Of a stretch of 23,096 bases of DNA, positions 1 through 7,248 are shown in pieces. A program made the position numbers and the translations under genes. The notes beneath the pieces were generated by a model. It worked only from the letters and a program-made list of their open reading frames with translations. It searched no databases and was not told where the DNA came from. The first letter of the stretch is position 1. Each line of letters starts with the position of its first letter. The stretch is from WJLY01 sp964562405 (GTDB lineage: Bacteria > Joyebacterota > Joyebacteria > Joyebacterales > Joyebacteraceae), in assembly GCA_964562405.1 (NCBI GenBank), contig CAZLTC010000039.1:1-23096 (forward strand), in the 5' to 3' direction.

Positions 1-2153
1 TCCTTCATCGCCTCGACCGCGTTGCCGAGCAGGTTCTCCAGAATGAACGAGATCTCGCCCGGCGTTCCGCACACGCGGATGCCGGCCAGCACATCACGCC
101 CCTCGAAGGTCACCTCGACCCCCAGCTCCTCGAATTCAGGCGCTCTCGCAGCCATGGCCCGCTCAAACTCCGCACCCGGATCAGCGGATCGCTCGAGTCT
201 TGCCGCTCCTCTTATCGCGACGAGAGCCGATTCTATGCCGGGAAGGAGATCGTCCAGTCTTTCTCCAAGAACCGAGGCTCCCCTTCGGGACGGAAGTCCG
301 TGCGGCAGCTCACCGAGGAGACAATCCAGGGCGGCGACGCTGCGCCTGAGCGATGTCGCATGGGTCGGCGCGAGCCCGAGTCGCTCGGCCCCTCCCACGA
401 TACCATCGATGCCGGGGACGCCGACCTGGCGGACGTCGTCGACGGCGTGCTCGAAGCGCTCCGTGAAGGCCGCGGGTGGATCTCCGTCGTAGTTCTGGAG
501 CATCCGGAACTGCTCGCGAAGTCTCCGGAGCGTCGAGGTGGCGGCGAGTTTGCCGTGGCTGGCCGCGGCAAGTGAGGCCAGAAGCGCGTCAATGTCCTCG
601 CCACGGCTGGCGCGCGGAAGCAGCCAGCGCCTGAGACCCGCTATCGCGTACCGGCGAGTCCTCGGTATCAGTGAGAGCGCTGCGACGACGGCCACGATGG
701 GAAGCGTGATGCGCATCCAGAACGGGAGCGGTCGCTTGACGAGGTGAAGCCGCAGCAGGCTGGTCTGCGTGAAGAGCATTAGCGCCGCCTCAGGCCGACC
801 GCCGATCGAGACTCTGGTCGGCTTGAGAGGGCCGCTTCTCATTTCTCGGATGGAATACTCGGTCTTGGTATAGGCGAGCGGCGACAGGTCGCAGTCGAGG
901 GCGACCACCCCTCCCTTCACCATCGCCGCAACGAGCATGTCGGCGGCCGGCTCACGGCCGAGCGGCATTGCGGCCAGACCCTCCACGGCGTCGCCGCAGT
1001 AGAGCTCGCGTTCGAGCGACAGCGTGGTCCCGTCCCAGCGAAAACGCCTCAGGAAGCCGTCCGACGAAGCGGCGTACAAACGCCTGCCTCCACTGCAGGT
1101 CATGGTCTCCACGCCGTTGACGGAGTGGCCCACCGGCACGTGGGCAAGCGGCGCTCCGTCGGCGCCGCGCCACAAGTAGATGCCGAAGGTCTCGGTATCC
1201 CGCTCGGAGTGCCCGCTCACCGAGGTTGCCACCTCCATCGTCCCGTCCCCGTCGAGGTCGTCGATGAGCAGATGCACATCACTGGAGTACGGACCCTGTT
1301 CGTGCCACCAGAGGATGCTCCCGTCCGACTCGAACGCCATCACGTAGGAGTGCGAGTCATCCCACACGCCTTCCTTCACCTGGTTGCCTGGGGCCCCGAG
1401 TCCGACCACAAACTCCTCGACACCATCCGCGTCTATGTCGCCGACGCACAACTGCCCGCTCGGAGTGCCCGCGAGCGGGACCTTGCGCGAGAACCGCCCC
1501 TCGTGGAGATCCCAGAACCACACCCCCCTCGGGCGCTTAAGGACACCGGCGCACATCCCGATCGCCACGATGTCGGCCTTCCCATCGAGGTCGGAGTCGA
1601 ACGCGCCCATGAGCGGCATGCCGGCGCCCCAGCTGTCGTCGGGCAGCAGCTGCCCTGCCGGGTCCCACTCGATCACGGCAAGCGTCGAATCGCGGGCCGA
1701 GACTCCGCTGACGATGATCTGGGACACGCTGATCCGCATGAGCCGTGTCCGCGGCTGCTCCCACCAGATCATCTCCGCCACCCCGTCGCCCGTCACATCG
1801 GCGATACCGCAGAGGCCGGCCGGCGTCAGGAAGTTCCTCGACCAGAGAGCATAGTGACGGTCCTCACCGACACGCGCGATGCCCAAGTAGGAAGCGCCGC
1901 CTGCAGCGCCGGCGTACTTGATCTCCTCGTCGACGCCGTCTCCGTCCAGATCCACCGAGTAGATGGCGTCCGGACACGGCGTCACCGCCTGAATGGCGGT
2001 CGTCAGCGTGTAGCGGTATCTCTCGGGATGGTTTCCCAGGGTATGCACCCCGGGCTCGCATGAGGTAAGGAAAGGAGCAAGGCACGCCGCGATCAGAGCA
2101 ACACGCGTGAGCGGTGCACGTCTGGTGAAGCATCCGACCGCGCCGAGTCGCAT
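1..2153 (-). CDS. FG-GAP repeat sensor histidine kinase-like protein (C-terminus beyond window)
   Basis: An uninterrupted reading frame of 717 codons runs from ATG at 2153 off the left edge. GGGAG lies about 6 nt before the ATG. The N-terminus is a signal sequence ending in a lipobox (Leu-Thr-Ser-Cys32). Residues about 65-310 hold at least five Asp-rich FG-GAP/VCBS-like calcium-loop motifs (DLDGDGVDEE near 68, DVTGDGVAE near 119, DSDLDGKADIV near 186, DIDADGVEEF near 239, DDLDGDGTMEV near 298), which predict an extracytoplasmic beta-propeller. A hydrophobic segment (about 478-497) is followed by an alpha-helical linker containing His533 (SHGKLA) and then the start of a HATPase domain with a clear N-box (ENLLGNAVEAM, about 705-715). 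The G boxes lie outside the window. By inference the propeller is outside the cytoplasm and the kinase inside. No canonical HisKA H-E-x-x box is obvious, so His533 as phosphoacceptor is a guess. It could also be an inactive kinase. Confidence 0.85.
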   Translation of the reverse strand, partial: MRLGAVGCFTRRAPLTRVALIAACLAPFLTSCEPGVHTLGNHPERYRYTLTTAIQAVTPCPDAIYSVDLDGDGVDEEIKYAGAAGGASYLGIARVGEDRHYALWSRNFLTPAGLCGIADVTGDGVAEMIWWEQPRTRLMRISVSQIIVSGVSARDSTLAVIEWDPAGQLLPDDSWGAGMPLMGAFDSDLDGKADIVAIGMCAGVLKRPRGVWFWDLHEGRFSRKVPLAGTPSGQLCVGDIDADGVEEFVVGLGAPGNQVKEGVWDDSHSYVMAFESDGSILWWHEQGPYSSDVHLLIDDLDGDGTMEVATSVSGHSERDTETFGIYLWRGADGAPLAHVPVGHSVNGVETMTCSGGRRLYAASSDGFLRRFRWDGTTLSLERELYCGDAVEGLAAMPLGREPAADMLVAAMVKGGVVALDCDLSPLAYTKTEYSIREMRSGPLKPTRVSIGGRPEAALMLFTQTSLLRLHLVKRPLPFWMRITLPIVAVVAALSLIPRTRRYAIAGLRRWLLPRASRGEDIDALLASLAAASHGKLAATSTLRRLREQFRMLQNYDGDPPAAFTERFEHAVDDVRQVGVPGIDGIVGGAERLGLAPTHATSLRRSVAALDCLLGELPHGLPSRRGASVLGERLDDLLPGIESALVAIRGAARLERSADPGAEFERAMAARAPEFEELGVEVTFEGRDVLAGIRVCGTPGEISFILENLLGNAVEAMK

Positions 2154-2268
2154 CGAGCACTCCCGCCCTGGGGCTCGCTGGCGAAGGATGGTTCGCGCCG
2201 GGGCGGCATCGCGTGGACGGCGCCCGACAGGCTCAAGCATCATCTTAGCATGACACCGGCGCTAAGGC

Positions 2269-2294
2269 GAATGTCTCTGCAGGAATGTCTCTGC
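2269..2294. repeat. 12-nt direct repeat upstream of kinase gene
   Basis: GAATGTCTCTGC occurs at 2269-2280 and again, identical, at 2283-2294, a 14-bp period. It lies in the 199-nt space between the last pilin-like gene and the kinase gene, about 115 nt upstream of the kinase start. It may be a regulator site or a chance duplication. I saw no convincing sigma-70 promoter beside it (TAAGAT on the minus strand nearby is only a weak -10). Confidence 0.5.
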
Positions 2295-2352
2295 GGATGT
2301 GTGTGCTGAACGGGATGGGGACACTGCGCTGCAGGGAGGCTGCCTCGCGGTC

Positions 2353-2904
2353 CTACCTGGAGATCAGCAAGGTCATCGTCACGCTGTCGCGCCACTGCGT
2401 CTGGGGCCAGGAGAGCGTCATCGTGACGCGCTTGGCGTCCAGGTCGTCATCGGGAGTCGTCCAGGAGAGCTCGTCGACGGTCCACACCAGGTTTCCAAGC
2501 ACGTCGTTGGACGGGTCGCTGTCTCCGCGTGTATTGACGATGATGGTGGAGTCGGTCGGATGCGTCCCCAGTTCGAGATTGATGCTCGAGACATCGTCGT
2601 CGGCACCGGACGAGCCATACCCCGCGATCAAGAGCTGCTCGGCCTTCCTTTCGACCAGCCCCAACGCCACTCGCTTCTCGCCGCGGTGGGCGACAAGAGT
2701 ACGCCCACGAACGAATGCCGCGAAGATCGGCGCCACGGCGATGCTTATGATGACGACGGCGACGAGCACCTCGATCAGGGTGAATCCCGCCGACGCGCGG
2801 CGGAGCCTCCTACCGCGCCGGCTCGGCCGGGCCTGCCGGGCAGCGCCGTCTGCCATGCCACAAACAGGTGTTCGAGCGTCTCTATGCGTAGCCGCGAACC
2901 TCAT
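2353..2904 (-). CDS. Type IV pilin-like (PilV/GspI-type) prepilin
   Basis: This small exported pilin-like subunit has a basic leader ending in the prepilin peptidase site Ala-Gly|Phe-Thr-Leu-Ile-Glu-Val, with the invariant Glu5, followed by a hydrophobic alpha1 helix (VLVAVVIISIAVAPIFAAFV). After processing by PilD it would enter the inner membrane and join a pilus or type II pseudopilus tip. The mature part is about 140 residues, Asp/Thr-rich and ends ...MTLLISR. The start is uncertain: ATG at 2904 (183 aa, GGGGGAGG immediately upstream) or ATG at 2856 (shorter, more typical leader, but no ribosome-binding site). It is the third gene of a pilin cluster, 49 nt after the PilX-like gene. The class follows from the leader; the specific role (minor pilin or tip) is inferred. 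Confidence 0.85.
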   Translation of the reverse strand: MRFAATHRDARTPVCGMADGAARQARPSRRGRRLRRASAGFTLIEVLVAVVIISIAVAPIFAAFVRGRTLVAHRGEKRVALGLVERKAEQLLIAGYGSSGADDDVSSINLELGTHPTDSTIIVNTRGDSDPSNDVLGNLVWTVDELSWTTPDDDLDAKRVTMTLSWPQTQWRDSVTMTLLISR

Positions 2905-2953
2905 GCCTCCCCCACATATCCTCAGGATGTTCTGCCACTCGACCGCGAGGCCG

Positions 2954-4426
2954 CTACTCCAGCGGAACGATCTCGGAGACAACCGGAACCTCGTTCCAGA
3001 CAAGCCGCACGTACATGCCGGTCTGCGCGAACTGGTAGAACGCCGGCGGGAGATTCTCTTGCAGGCGGAGGTCGTAGTGGTAGTCCTTCTCATAGCCTGT
3101 GACGACAATGAGGTTTCCATCCCCATCAATGTAGCCCGTACCGACGGAGCCGCGGAAGCTCTGGATGATGCTTCCCCACACCGTGAGCGTCCCGCGCGGG
3201 TCTCCGACGTTCCAGTTCTCCACGCGGAAACTGTTATCGAGTGCCATAAGCGCCGCGTGTATGACGCAATCGTCGGACGTGGCCTCGTTCCACTCAACGG
3301 TGATGTCGGTGCCGGCCACGATACCCAGCAGGTCGTCGCAGTCTGGCAGTGGACCGTTCTCGTCGCTCGCTCTGTAGGTGACGTCGTCAGTGATGATCAC
3401 GCTGCCGTTCGTGGCCAGTGTAAGCTCGCCATCCAGGACGCCGCTCACGCTGAAGCCGCCGTTCACGTAGAAGATCCCGTTGAATGAGTCCAGATCGACG
3501 TCCGTCCATGACTTCCCGGGCTTTCTGTAACTCAAGTACCCGTACATCGGAAGTCCTGTGGCCTCGTCGATCCTGCTCAGCTCGATCTCGTAGTTTCCCG
3601 AGATGCTTATCCCCCCAGAGTTCGCCAGATCTCTCACGTCGAACGCCACGGAGTGTGTCGGGTAGTCGACTGCTGTGTCCCCCAGCATGTAGCCGGCGCT
3701 GAACACCGGGTTGTCGTATGGTGCGTTGCTCGAACCGGCCGACTCTATGTGGTTGTGTGCATCCCCGTTGTAGTAGAGGAACTCCGGGTTGTGCGATGAC
3801 ACCTTGTCGTCGGGCCCTCCGTAGGAGCTGAACACGACGTCGTTGAAGGTCGGGTTCCCGCAGATACTGATCTGGTCGTTCGTGAAGAGCGGGCCCTCGA
3901 TCACGTCGGCCGAAATGAACCACAGCACTCCACCGGCGCCCGGTTCGTGCTCGGTGTCGGTGAAGTAGAGATAGTTCGAGTAGTAGTCCGGAGTGACCAC
4001 GACCTCCACCTGCCTGGCGCGCCCGTCGGCGTATCCACGCGCGATGATCGTGTAGAGCTTGTCGCTGACAATAGGGTTCAACGGGTCGGGCTCGATCGAG
4101 ACCTCGAAGCTGCCGGCACCCAACTGAACCTGATCCTCTCCGACGGGGTAGATCGGGTCCGTCGTGTCCGGCGGATGGTCCTGTGCCTCCAGGTACCCTT
4201 GCGCCACCTGGATCCCTGACTCCGCCAGGAACAGCGCCTGCGACTTGCGCATGCTGGCCGCCACGAGCGAAGCGTCCTGGCTTCCTATCGTGAAGAGCGC
4301 CAGTACGGACACCATCATCACGAAGACGAACATCAGAACCACGCCGACCGAGAAACCTGCCTCACCAAGCGGTACTCCGGTCCCTCGCTTGCCTATGGAA
4401 TTTGGGCCTCTCATGCGGACCACCAT
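2954..4426 (-). CDS. PilX/DUF4900-like minor pilin assembly protein
   Basis: A protein of about 490 aa has an N-terminal pilin-like segment (Gly-Phe-Ser-Val at about 24-27, hydrophobic to about 46) followed by the AESGIQVAQG helix (about 68-77) typical of PilX N-terminal domains. The large C-terminal region, rich in beta-strand, Gly and Asn, resembles the DUF4900-type ectodomain seen beside pilins in uncultured phyla (recognised by general character, not by search). Such proteins are large minor pilins that prime or cap the fibre. I chose ATG at 4426 because GGAG stands 8 nt upstream. A TTG at 4474 would add 16 residues but has no good ribosome-binding site. It follows the PulJ-like gene by about 60 nt and precedes the PilV-like gene by 49 nt. 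The C-terminus is ...VVSEIVPLE. The Glu5 of typical pilins is not obvious here, as in other PilX/GspK-like proteins. Confidence 0.82.
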   Translation of the reverse strand: MVVRMRGPNSIGKRGTGVPLGEAGFSVGVVLMFVFVMMVSVLALFTIGSQDASLVAASMRKSQALFLAESGIQVAQGYLEAQDHPPDTTDPIYPVGEDQVQLGAGSFEVSIEPDPLNPIVSDKLYTIIARGYADGRARQVEVVVTPDYYSNYLYFTDTEHEPGAGGVLWFISADVIEGPLFTNDQISICGNPTFNDVVFSSYGGPDDKVSSHNPEFLYYNGDAHNHIESAGSSNAPYDNPVFSAGYMLGDTAVDYPTHSVAFDVRDLANSGGISISGNYEIELSRIDEATGLPMYGYLSYRKPGKSWTDVDLDSFNGIFYVNGGFSVSGVLDGELTLATNGSVIITDDVTYRASDENGPLPDCDDLLGIVAGTDITVEWNEATSDDCVIHAALMALDNSFRVENWNVGDPRGTLTVWGSIIQSFRGSVGTGYIDGDGNLIVVTGYEKDYHYDLRLQENLPPAFYQFAQTGMYVRLVWNEVPVVSEIVPLE

Positions 4427-4486
4427 CCAGTGAACTCCGCCGGTCCTCACACTGCTGCTGACAACCACGTCCAAGTACCCCGAGTC

Positions 4487-5011
4487 CTATGGGTTTCTGC
4501 AAACGACGCTTGACGACATGAGGACCGACTGGTCATCGGTCCACCGGAACGGGGTCCCGGAGTCATCGGTCAGCGTGATGTCTATGCTGACGACCGAGCC
4601 GTCGAGGGAGAACACGGCCGAATCGACGCCCTCTACGATGACCTCGCCGTTGATATCGACCAGCTCGTTCTGTCCGTTCACGTAGTACCTCGCGCCAACG
4701 CTGTCTCCCGCGGTTCCGCGAAAGATGACATCCATAGAATCGGGACGAACACTGACATCGACGCGACTGGCGCCGCGTATCGAACGAACCATGACGTCGA
4801 CGGCGAAGGAAGCGTCTCTCTGTACGTTCGCCAGGGCCTCAGTGCCCTCCCACGATCGCGTGGTCGCAATGTAGATGGAGACGCACGGCGTCACGACCAG
4901 AGCCATGATCGCGGTCGCGATCGACAGCTCGATCAGCGTGAGACCACGTTGGCTCCGGAGCCACGGCCCATCCTCCCAAGCGGCCGTCCTGTGGCATCTT
5001 CCCCCAACCAT
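4487..5011 (-). CDS. Type IV pilin-like (PilW/PulJ-type) prepilin
   Basis: A prepilin of about 174 aa has the cleavage motif Arg-Gly|Leu-Thr-Leu-Ile-Glu-Leu and a hydrophobic helix (SIATAIMALVVTPCVSIYIA), followed by the Asp/Val-rich beta domain typical of PulJ/PilW minor pilins. It would be inserted in the inner membrane, matured by prepilin peptidase and built into a pilus or pseudopilus tip. Two starts are possible: ATG 5011 (AGAGGA about 9 nt upstream) and ATG 5071 (20 residues longer, no clear ribosome-binding site). I prefer 5011 because a candidate sigma-54 promoter at 5079-5094 would start transcription near 5068, leaving 5071 outside the message. It is the first gene of the three-gene pilin cluster. 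No pilus motor, secretin or PilD gene lies in the window. Confidence 0.85.
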   Translation of the reverse strand: MVGGRCHRTAAWEDGPWLRSQRGLTLIELSIATAIMALVVTPCVSIYIATTRSWEGTEALANVQRDASFAVDVMVRSIRGASRVDVSVRPDSMDVIFRGTAGDSVGARYYVNGQNELVDINGEVIVEGVDSAVFSLDGSVVSIDITLTDDSGTPFRWTDDQSVLMSSSVVCRNP

Positions 5012-5078
5012 TTCGCCACGTCCTCTGCTGCAGGCGACTGCAACATACCGCGTGGGCCTTCCCCTGCTCATGACCTAT

Positions 5079-5094
5079 TGCACAAAGCCGGCCA
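5079..5094 (-). promoter_or_regulatory. Candidate sigma-54 (-24/-12) promoter for pilin cluster
   Basis: Read on the minus strand the site is TGGCCGGCTTTGTGCA. It has the required GG-N10-GC spacing, matches TGGC at -24 and four of five bases of TTGCA at -12. Pilin genes are classic sigma-54 targets (PilS/PilR in Pseudomonas and Myxococcus), which makes the match more believable. It implies transcription from about 5068 and a 5' leader of nearly 60 nt to the ATG at 5011. Confidence 0.45.
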
Positions 5095-5117
5095 AATGGC
5101 TAGCAGTCGGCCGGGGT

Positions 5118-5131
5118 GGGCAGTATTGCCC
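5118..5131. promoter_or_regulatory. Inverted repeat upstream of candidate sigma-54 promoter
   Basis: GGGCA-GTAT-TGCCC is a 5-bp-arm inverted repeat located 24 nt upstream of the GG/GC promoter element and about 50 nt upstream of the predicted transcription start. It could bind an activator or repressor. This is close for a typical sigma-54 enhancer site, and a chance palindrome is possible. Confidence 0.3.
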
Positions 5132-5206
5132 TGAAAGGATGGGAACTCCCGCTGCCGTCCCTCTCTGGTGGTCGTTTCAGGAACAGGCCGAGCGAAACGT
5201 GACAGA

Positions 5207-5229
5207 GCCACAGGCGCATCGCCTGTGGC
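5207..5229 (-). terminator. Perfect 10-bp hairpin after hutH
   Basis: GCCACAGGCG-CAT-CGCCTGTGGC forms a perfect stem about 50 nt beyond the hutH stop codon (5280), in the gap before the pilin cluster. There is no strong U-tract on the hutH strand, so it may be a weak terminator or an mRNA-end stabiliser rather than a classic intrinsic terminator. Confidence 0.5.
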
Positions 5230-5279
5230 CCCGTGCTAGGTTTGTTACAGCGAGCGCCTGCGGGAACCGGCCCATGGCG

Positions 5280-6839
5280 CTAGCTGTCTCTGTAGATCCT
5301 GCCCTTTCCGCGCAGCGTGAGCCTGACGGGACCGACCTCACGCTCGACCGCCTCCAGCAGCCCCCAGCTGCATATCAGCCTGGCGATCTTCTCGATGTCG
5401 GGCGCCACGATGCGGTCCTTGAGGTAGGTAGGCACGACCCCCCTGACCTCGCTGTGAGCGATGATGGTTCCCTTCCCGGGTCTCTCGCCAAGAAGATCGA
5501 ACGCTTGAGCGGCGCACATCATCTCGATGGCGACGACGTTCACGACGTTCCCGATGATCTCCCTGAGCTTGCTGGCCGCGATGGGCCCCATCGAGACGGT
5601 GTCCTCCTGGTCGGCTGCCATGCTGAAGTTGTCGACGACGGCCGGATGAGAGAGCACCTTGTTCTCCGAGCAGAGTGCGGTCGCCGTGTAGTGAGCCAAC
5701 ATATACCCGGAGTTCAACCCCTCACTCTCCACGAGGAACGCCGGCAGTCCGCCGTTCAGGTGCGGGTTCACGAGCCTGTTGATGTGACGCTCCGAGAGCG
5801 AGCCTATCTCGCTCATGGCGATGCAGAGGTAGTCGAGCGCCATCGATATCTGCTGGCCGTGGAAATTGCCGCACGAGAGCTGCTCGCCGTCGTGCGGGAA
5901 GAACAGAGGGTTGTCTGTGACCGAGTTCATCTCGATCTCGATCTGCTGCCTCACGTAGTGGAGCGCGTCGATCGAAGGGCTGTAGACTTGGGGAATGCAT
6001 CTGATGCTGTACGCGTCCTGTACCTTGCCGGAGCCGAGCTTGATGAGCCTGCTGCCCTTGAGCAGCCGCCTCATGTTCTCGGCCACCACCATCTGGCCTA
6101 CGAAAGGCCTGAGTCTGTGTATCCTCGCGTCGAACGGGTCCATGGGGGTGCGGAGCGCGTCGGCCGACATCGCGCTCGCGATGATCGCGTTTCTCACGAT
6201 GCGGTCGGCATCGTAGACGCACAGCGCACCGCAGCCCGTGAAGAACTGCGAGCCGTTGATGAGAGCGAGCCCCTCCTTGAAGGACAGTGTGACCGGTGCG
6301 ACGCCGGCCTTCTTCATGGCCGCTCGCCCGCTCATCAGCTTCCCGCCATAGTAGGCCTCCCCCTCACCCATCACGACGCACCCGATCTGCGCGAGTGACG
6401 TCAGATCACCGCTCGTGCCGACGGAACCCTTCTGATTCACGGCAGGAGCAACGCCTCGATTGAGCATCTCGACCAGAGTCTCAAGGAGCTCCAACCGGAC
6501 GGCCGAGTACCCGCGAGCGAGCACGTTCGCCCTCAGGAGCATCGCGGCGCGCACGGAGTCTTCCGGGAAGTGCGCTCCCACTCCCGCGGAGTGGCTCCTG
6601 ATGATGCGGCGCTGCAGTTCCTCGCCCTGCTCGGGCGACACCGCGACGCGTGCAAGCTCACCGATCCCGGTCGTGACGCCGTATATGAGCTGCCCCTCCG
6701 CCATGAGTCGCTCGGCCACGCGCCGGCACTCGCGAACCGCCTTCCTCGCGGTGGGCGCGATCTTCACCTTCGCGCCGTTGCGGGCCACTTCGTGGACCTG
6801 TTCGATGGTGAGGCTCTTCCCATCCAGAACGACTGTCAT
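5280..6839 (-). CDS. hutH: Histidine ammonia-lyase (MIO family) with Thr-Ser-Gly cofactor triad
   Basis: This 519-residue enzyme has the length typical of HutH. The family deaminates histidine to urocanate and ammonia in the cytoplasm using the self-formed MIO cofactor. Family residues line up with Pseudomonas HutH numbering: Tyr53 (YGVTTGIG), His83 (RSHSAGVG), Asn195 (LINGSQ), the YSIRCIPQ block for Tyr280/Arg283, and Glu in AADQEDTVSM. The cofactor loop reads GSVGTSGDLTSLAQ, so the triad is Thr142-Ser143-Gly144 where HutH normally has Ala-Ser-Gly. ATG 6839 is preferred (GGAG 9 nt upstream) over an in-frame ATG at 6890 that has no ribosome-binding site. It is divergent from gdhA. No hutU, hutI or hutG is nearby, so another aromatic amino acid substrate or an aminomutase activity cannot be excluded. 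Ser-His at 82-83 favours histidine. Confidence 0.92.
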   Translation of the reverse strand: MTVVLDGKSLTIEQVHEVARNGAKVKIAPTARKAVRECRRVAERLMAEGQLIYGVTTGIGELARVAVSPEQGEELQRRIIRSHSAGVGAHFPEDSVRAAMLLRANVLARGYSAVRLELLETLVEMLNRGVAPAVNQKGSVGTSGDLTSLAQIGCVVMGEGEAYYGGKLMSGRAAMKKAGVAPVTLSFKEGLALINGSQFFTGCGALCVYDADRIVRNAIIASAMSADALRTPMDPFDARIHRLRPFVGQMVVAENMRRLLKGSRLIKLGSGKVQDAYSIRCIPQVYSPSIDALHYVRQQIEIEMNSVTDNPLFFPHDGEQLSCGNFHGQQISMALDYLCIAMSEIGSLSERHINRLVNPHLNGGLPAFLVESEGLNSGYMLAHYTATALCSENKVLSHPAVVDNFSMAADQEDTVSMGPIAASKLREIIGNVVNVVAIEMMCAAQAFDLLGERPGKGTIIAHSEVRGVVPTYLKDRIVAPDIEKIARLICSWGLLEAVEREVGPVRLTLRGKGRIYRDS

Positions 6840-6909
6840 TGAGCACTTCTCCGTGAACCGCGGTTCGCCCTGCTGGAGTGGCGGCACCATGTGTGATTGC
6901 CAGCCAAGG

Positions 6910-6938
6910 AGTCTACCACTACCATCAGTGAATGGCGA
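6910..6938 (-). promoter_or_regulatory. Possible sigma-70 promoter for hutH
   Basis: On the minus strand TCGCCA (4/6 match to -35) is followed after 17 nt by TAGACT (4/6 match to -10), about 70 nt before the preferred hutH start. It is a weak match found by eye. Confidence 0.25.
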
Positions 6939-7092
6939 ATCAGTTCGCTGGTATCACCGCTGATTGAGAGTCAGCACGGAGGTCTCCAGGCCCGCACTCC
7001 TGAGTCGTCTCCCCTCATGGGAGTCCAGGCGCCCGGCGTAGCAAGCACTACAAGAACGGAGGACCGGACACCTGGTCGGCCGGCACTAACGG

Positions 7093-7121
7093 TTGGATAA
7101 CCTCAGCCGGGATGCTACAAT
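7093..7121 (+). promoter_or_regulatory. Possible sigma-70 promoter for gdhA
   Basis: TTGGAT (3/6) and TACAAT (5/6 match to TATAAT) are separated by exactly 17 nt. Transcription would begin near 7128, giving a leader of about 120 nt before the ATG at 7249. Confidence 0.35.
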
Positions 7122-7248
7122 CTGCAGTTGGCCTTGTTGATTATTGTGCTGGCATTCAGTGGTCCATCCAGGTGGCGGTCATGCCGTCGCCGCGCCCGGA
7201 ACTCCGCACGACCCCCGCGGCTCCGGACCTCAAAGGAGGGAGTGCAAG

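Larger units (their letters stand above)
6840..7248. other. 409-nt divergent intergenic region between hutH and gdhA
   Basis: No convincing gene is visible. The region must hold promoters for both divergent genes. A possible gdhA promoter lies at 7093-7121 and a weaker hutH promoter at 6910-6938. The gdhA leader would be about 120 nt and ends in a strong AAAGGAGGGAG ribosome-binding site at 7232-7242. CCGGA (7196-) and CTCCGG (near 7222-7227) could pair just before that site, but I do not recognise a known riboswitch. Confidence 0.5.

Noticed and set aside
1125..2063. Plus-strand frame of about 310 codons opposite the kinase gene
   Set aside because: The minus-strand frame has a signal sequence and FG-GAP motifs; the plus-strand product has no recognisable feature.
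4875..6398. Plus-strand frame of about 500 codons opposite hutH and the first pilin gene
   Set aside because: It spans two real genes and their intergenic region on the other strand and shows only Arg/Val/Asp-rich sequence.
7128..7248. Possible riboswitch in the gdhA leader
   Set aside because: I could not match it to a known glutamine or other riboswitch; only weak CCGGA/TCCGG pairing is visible.
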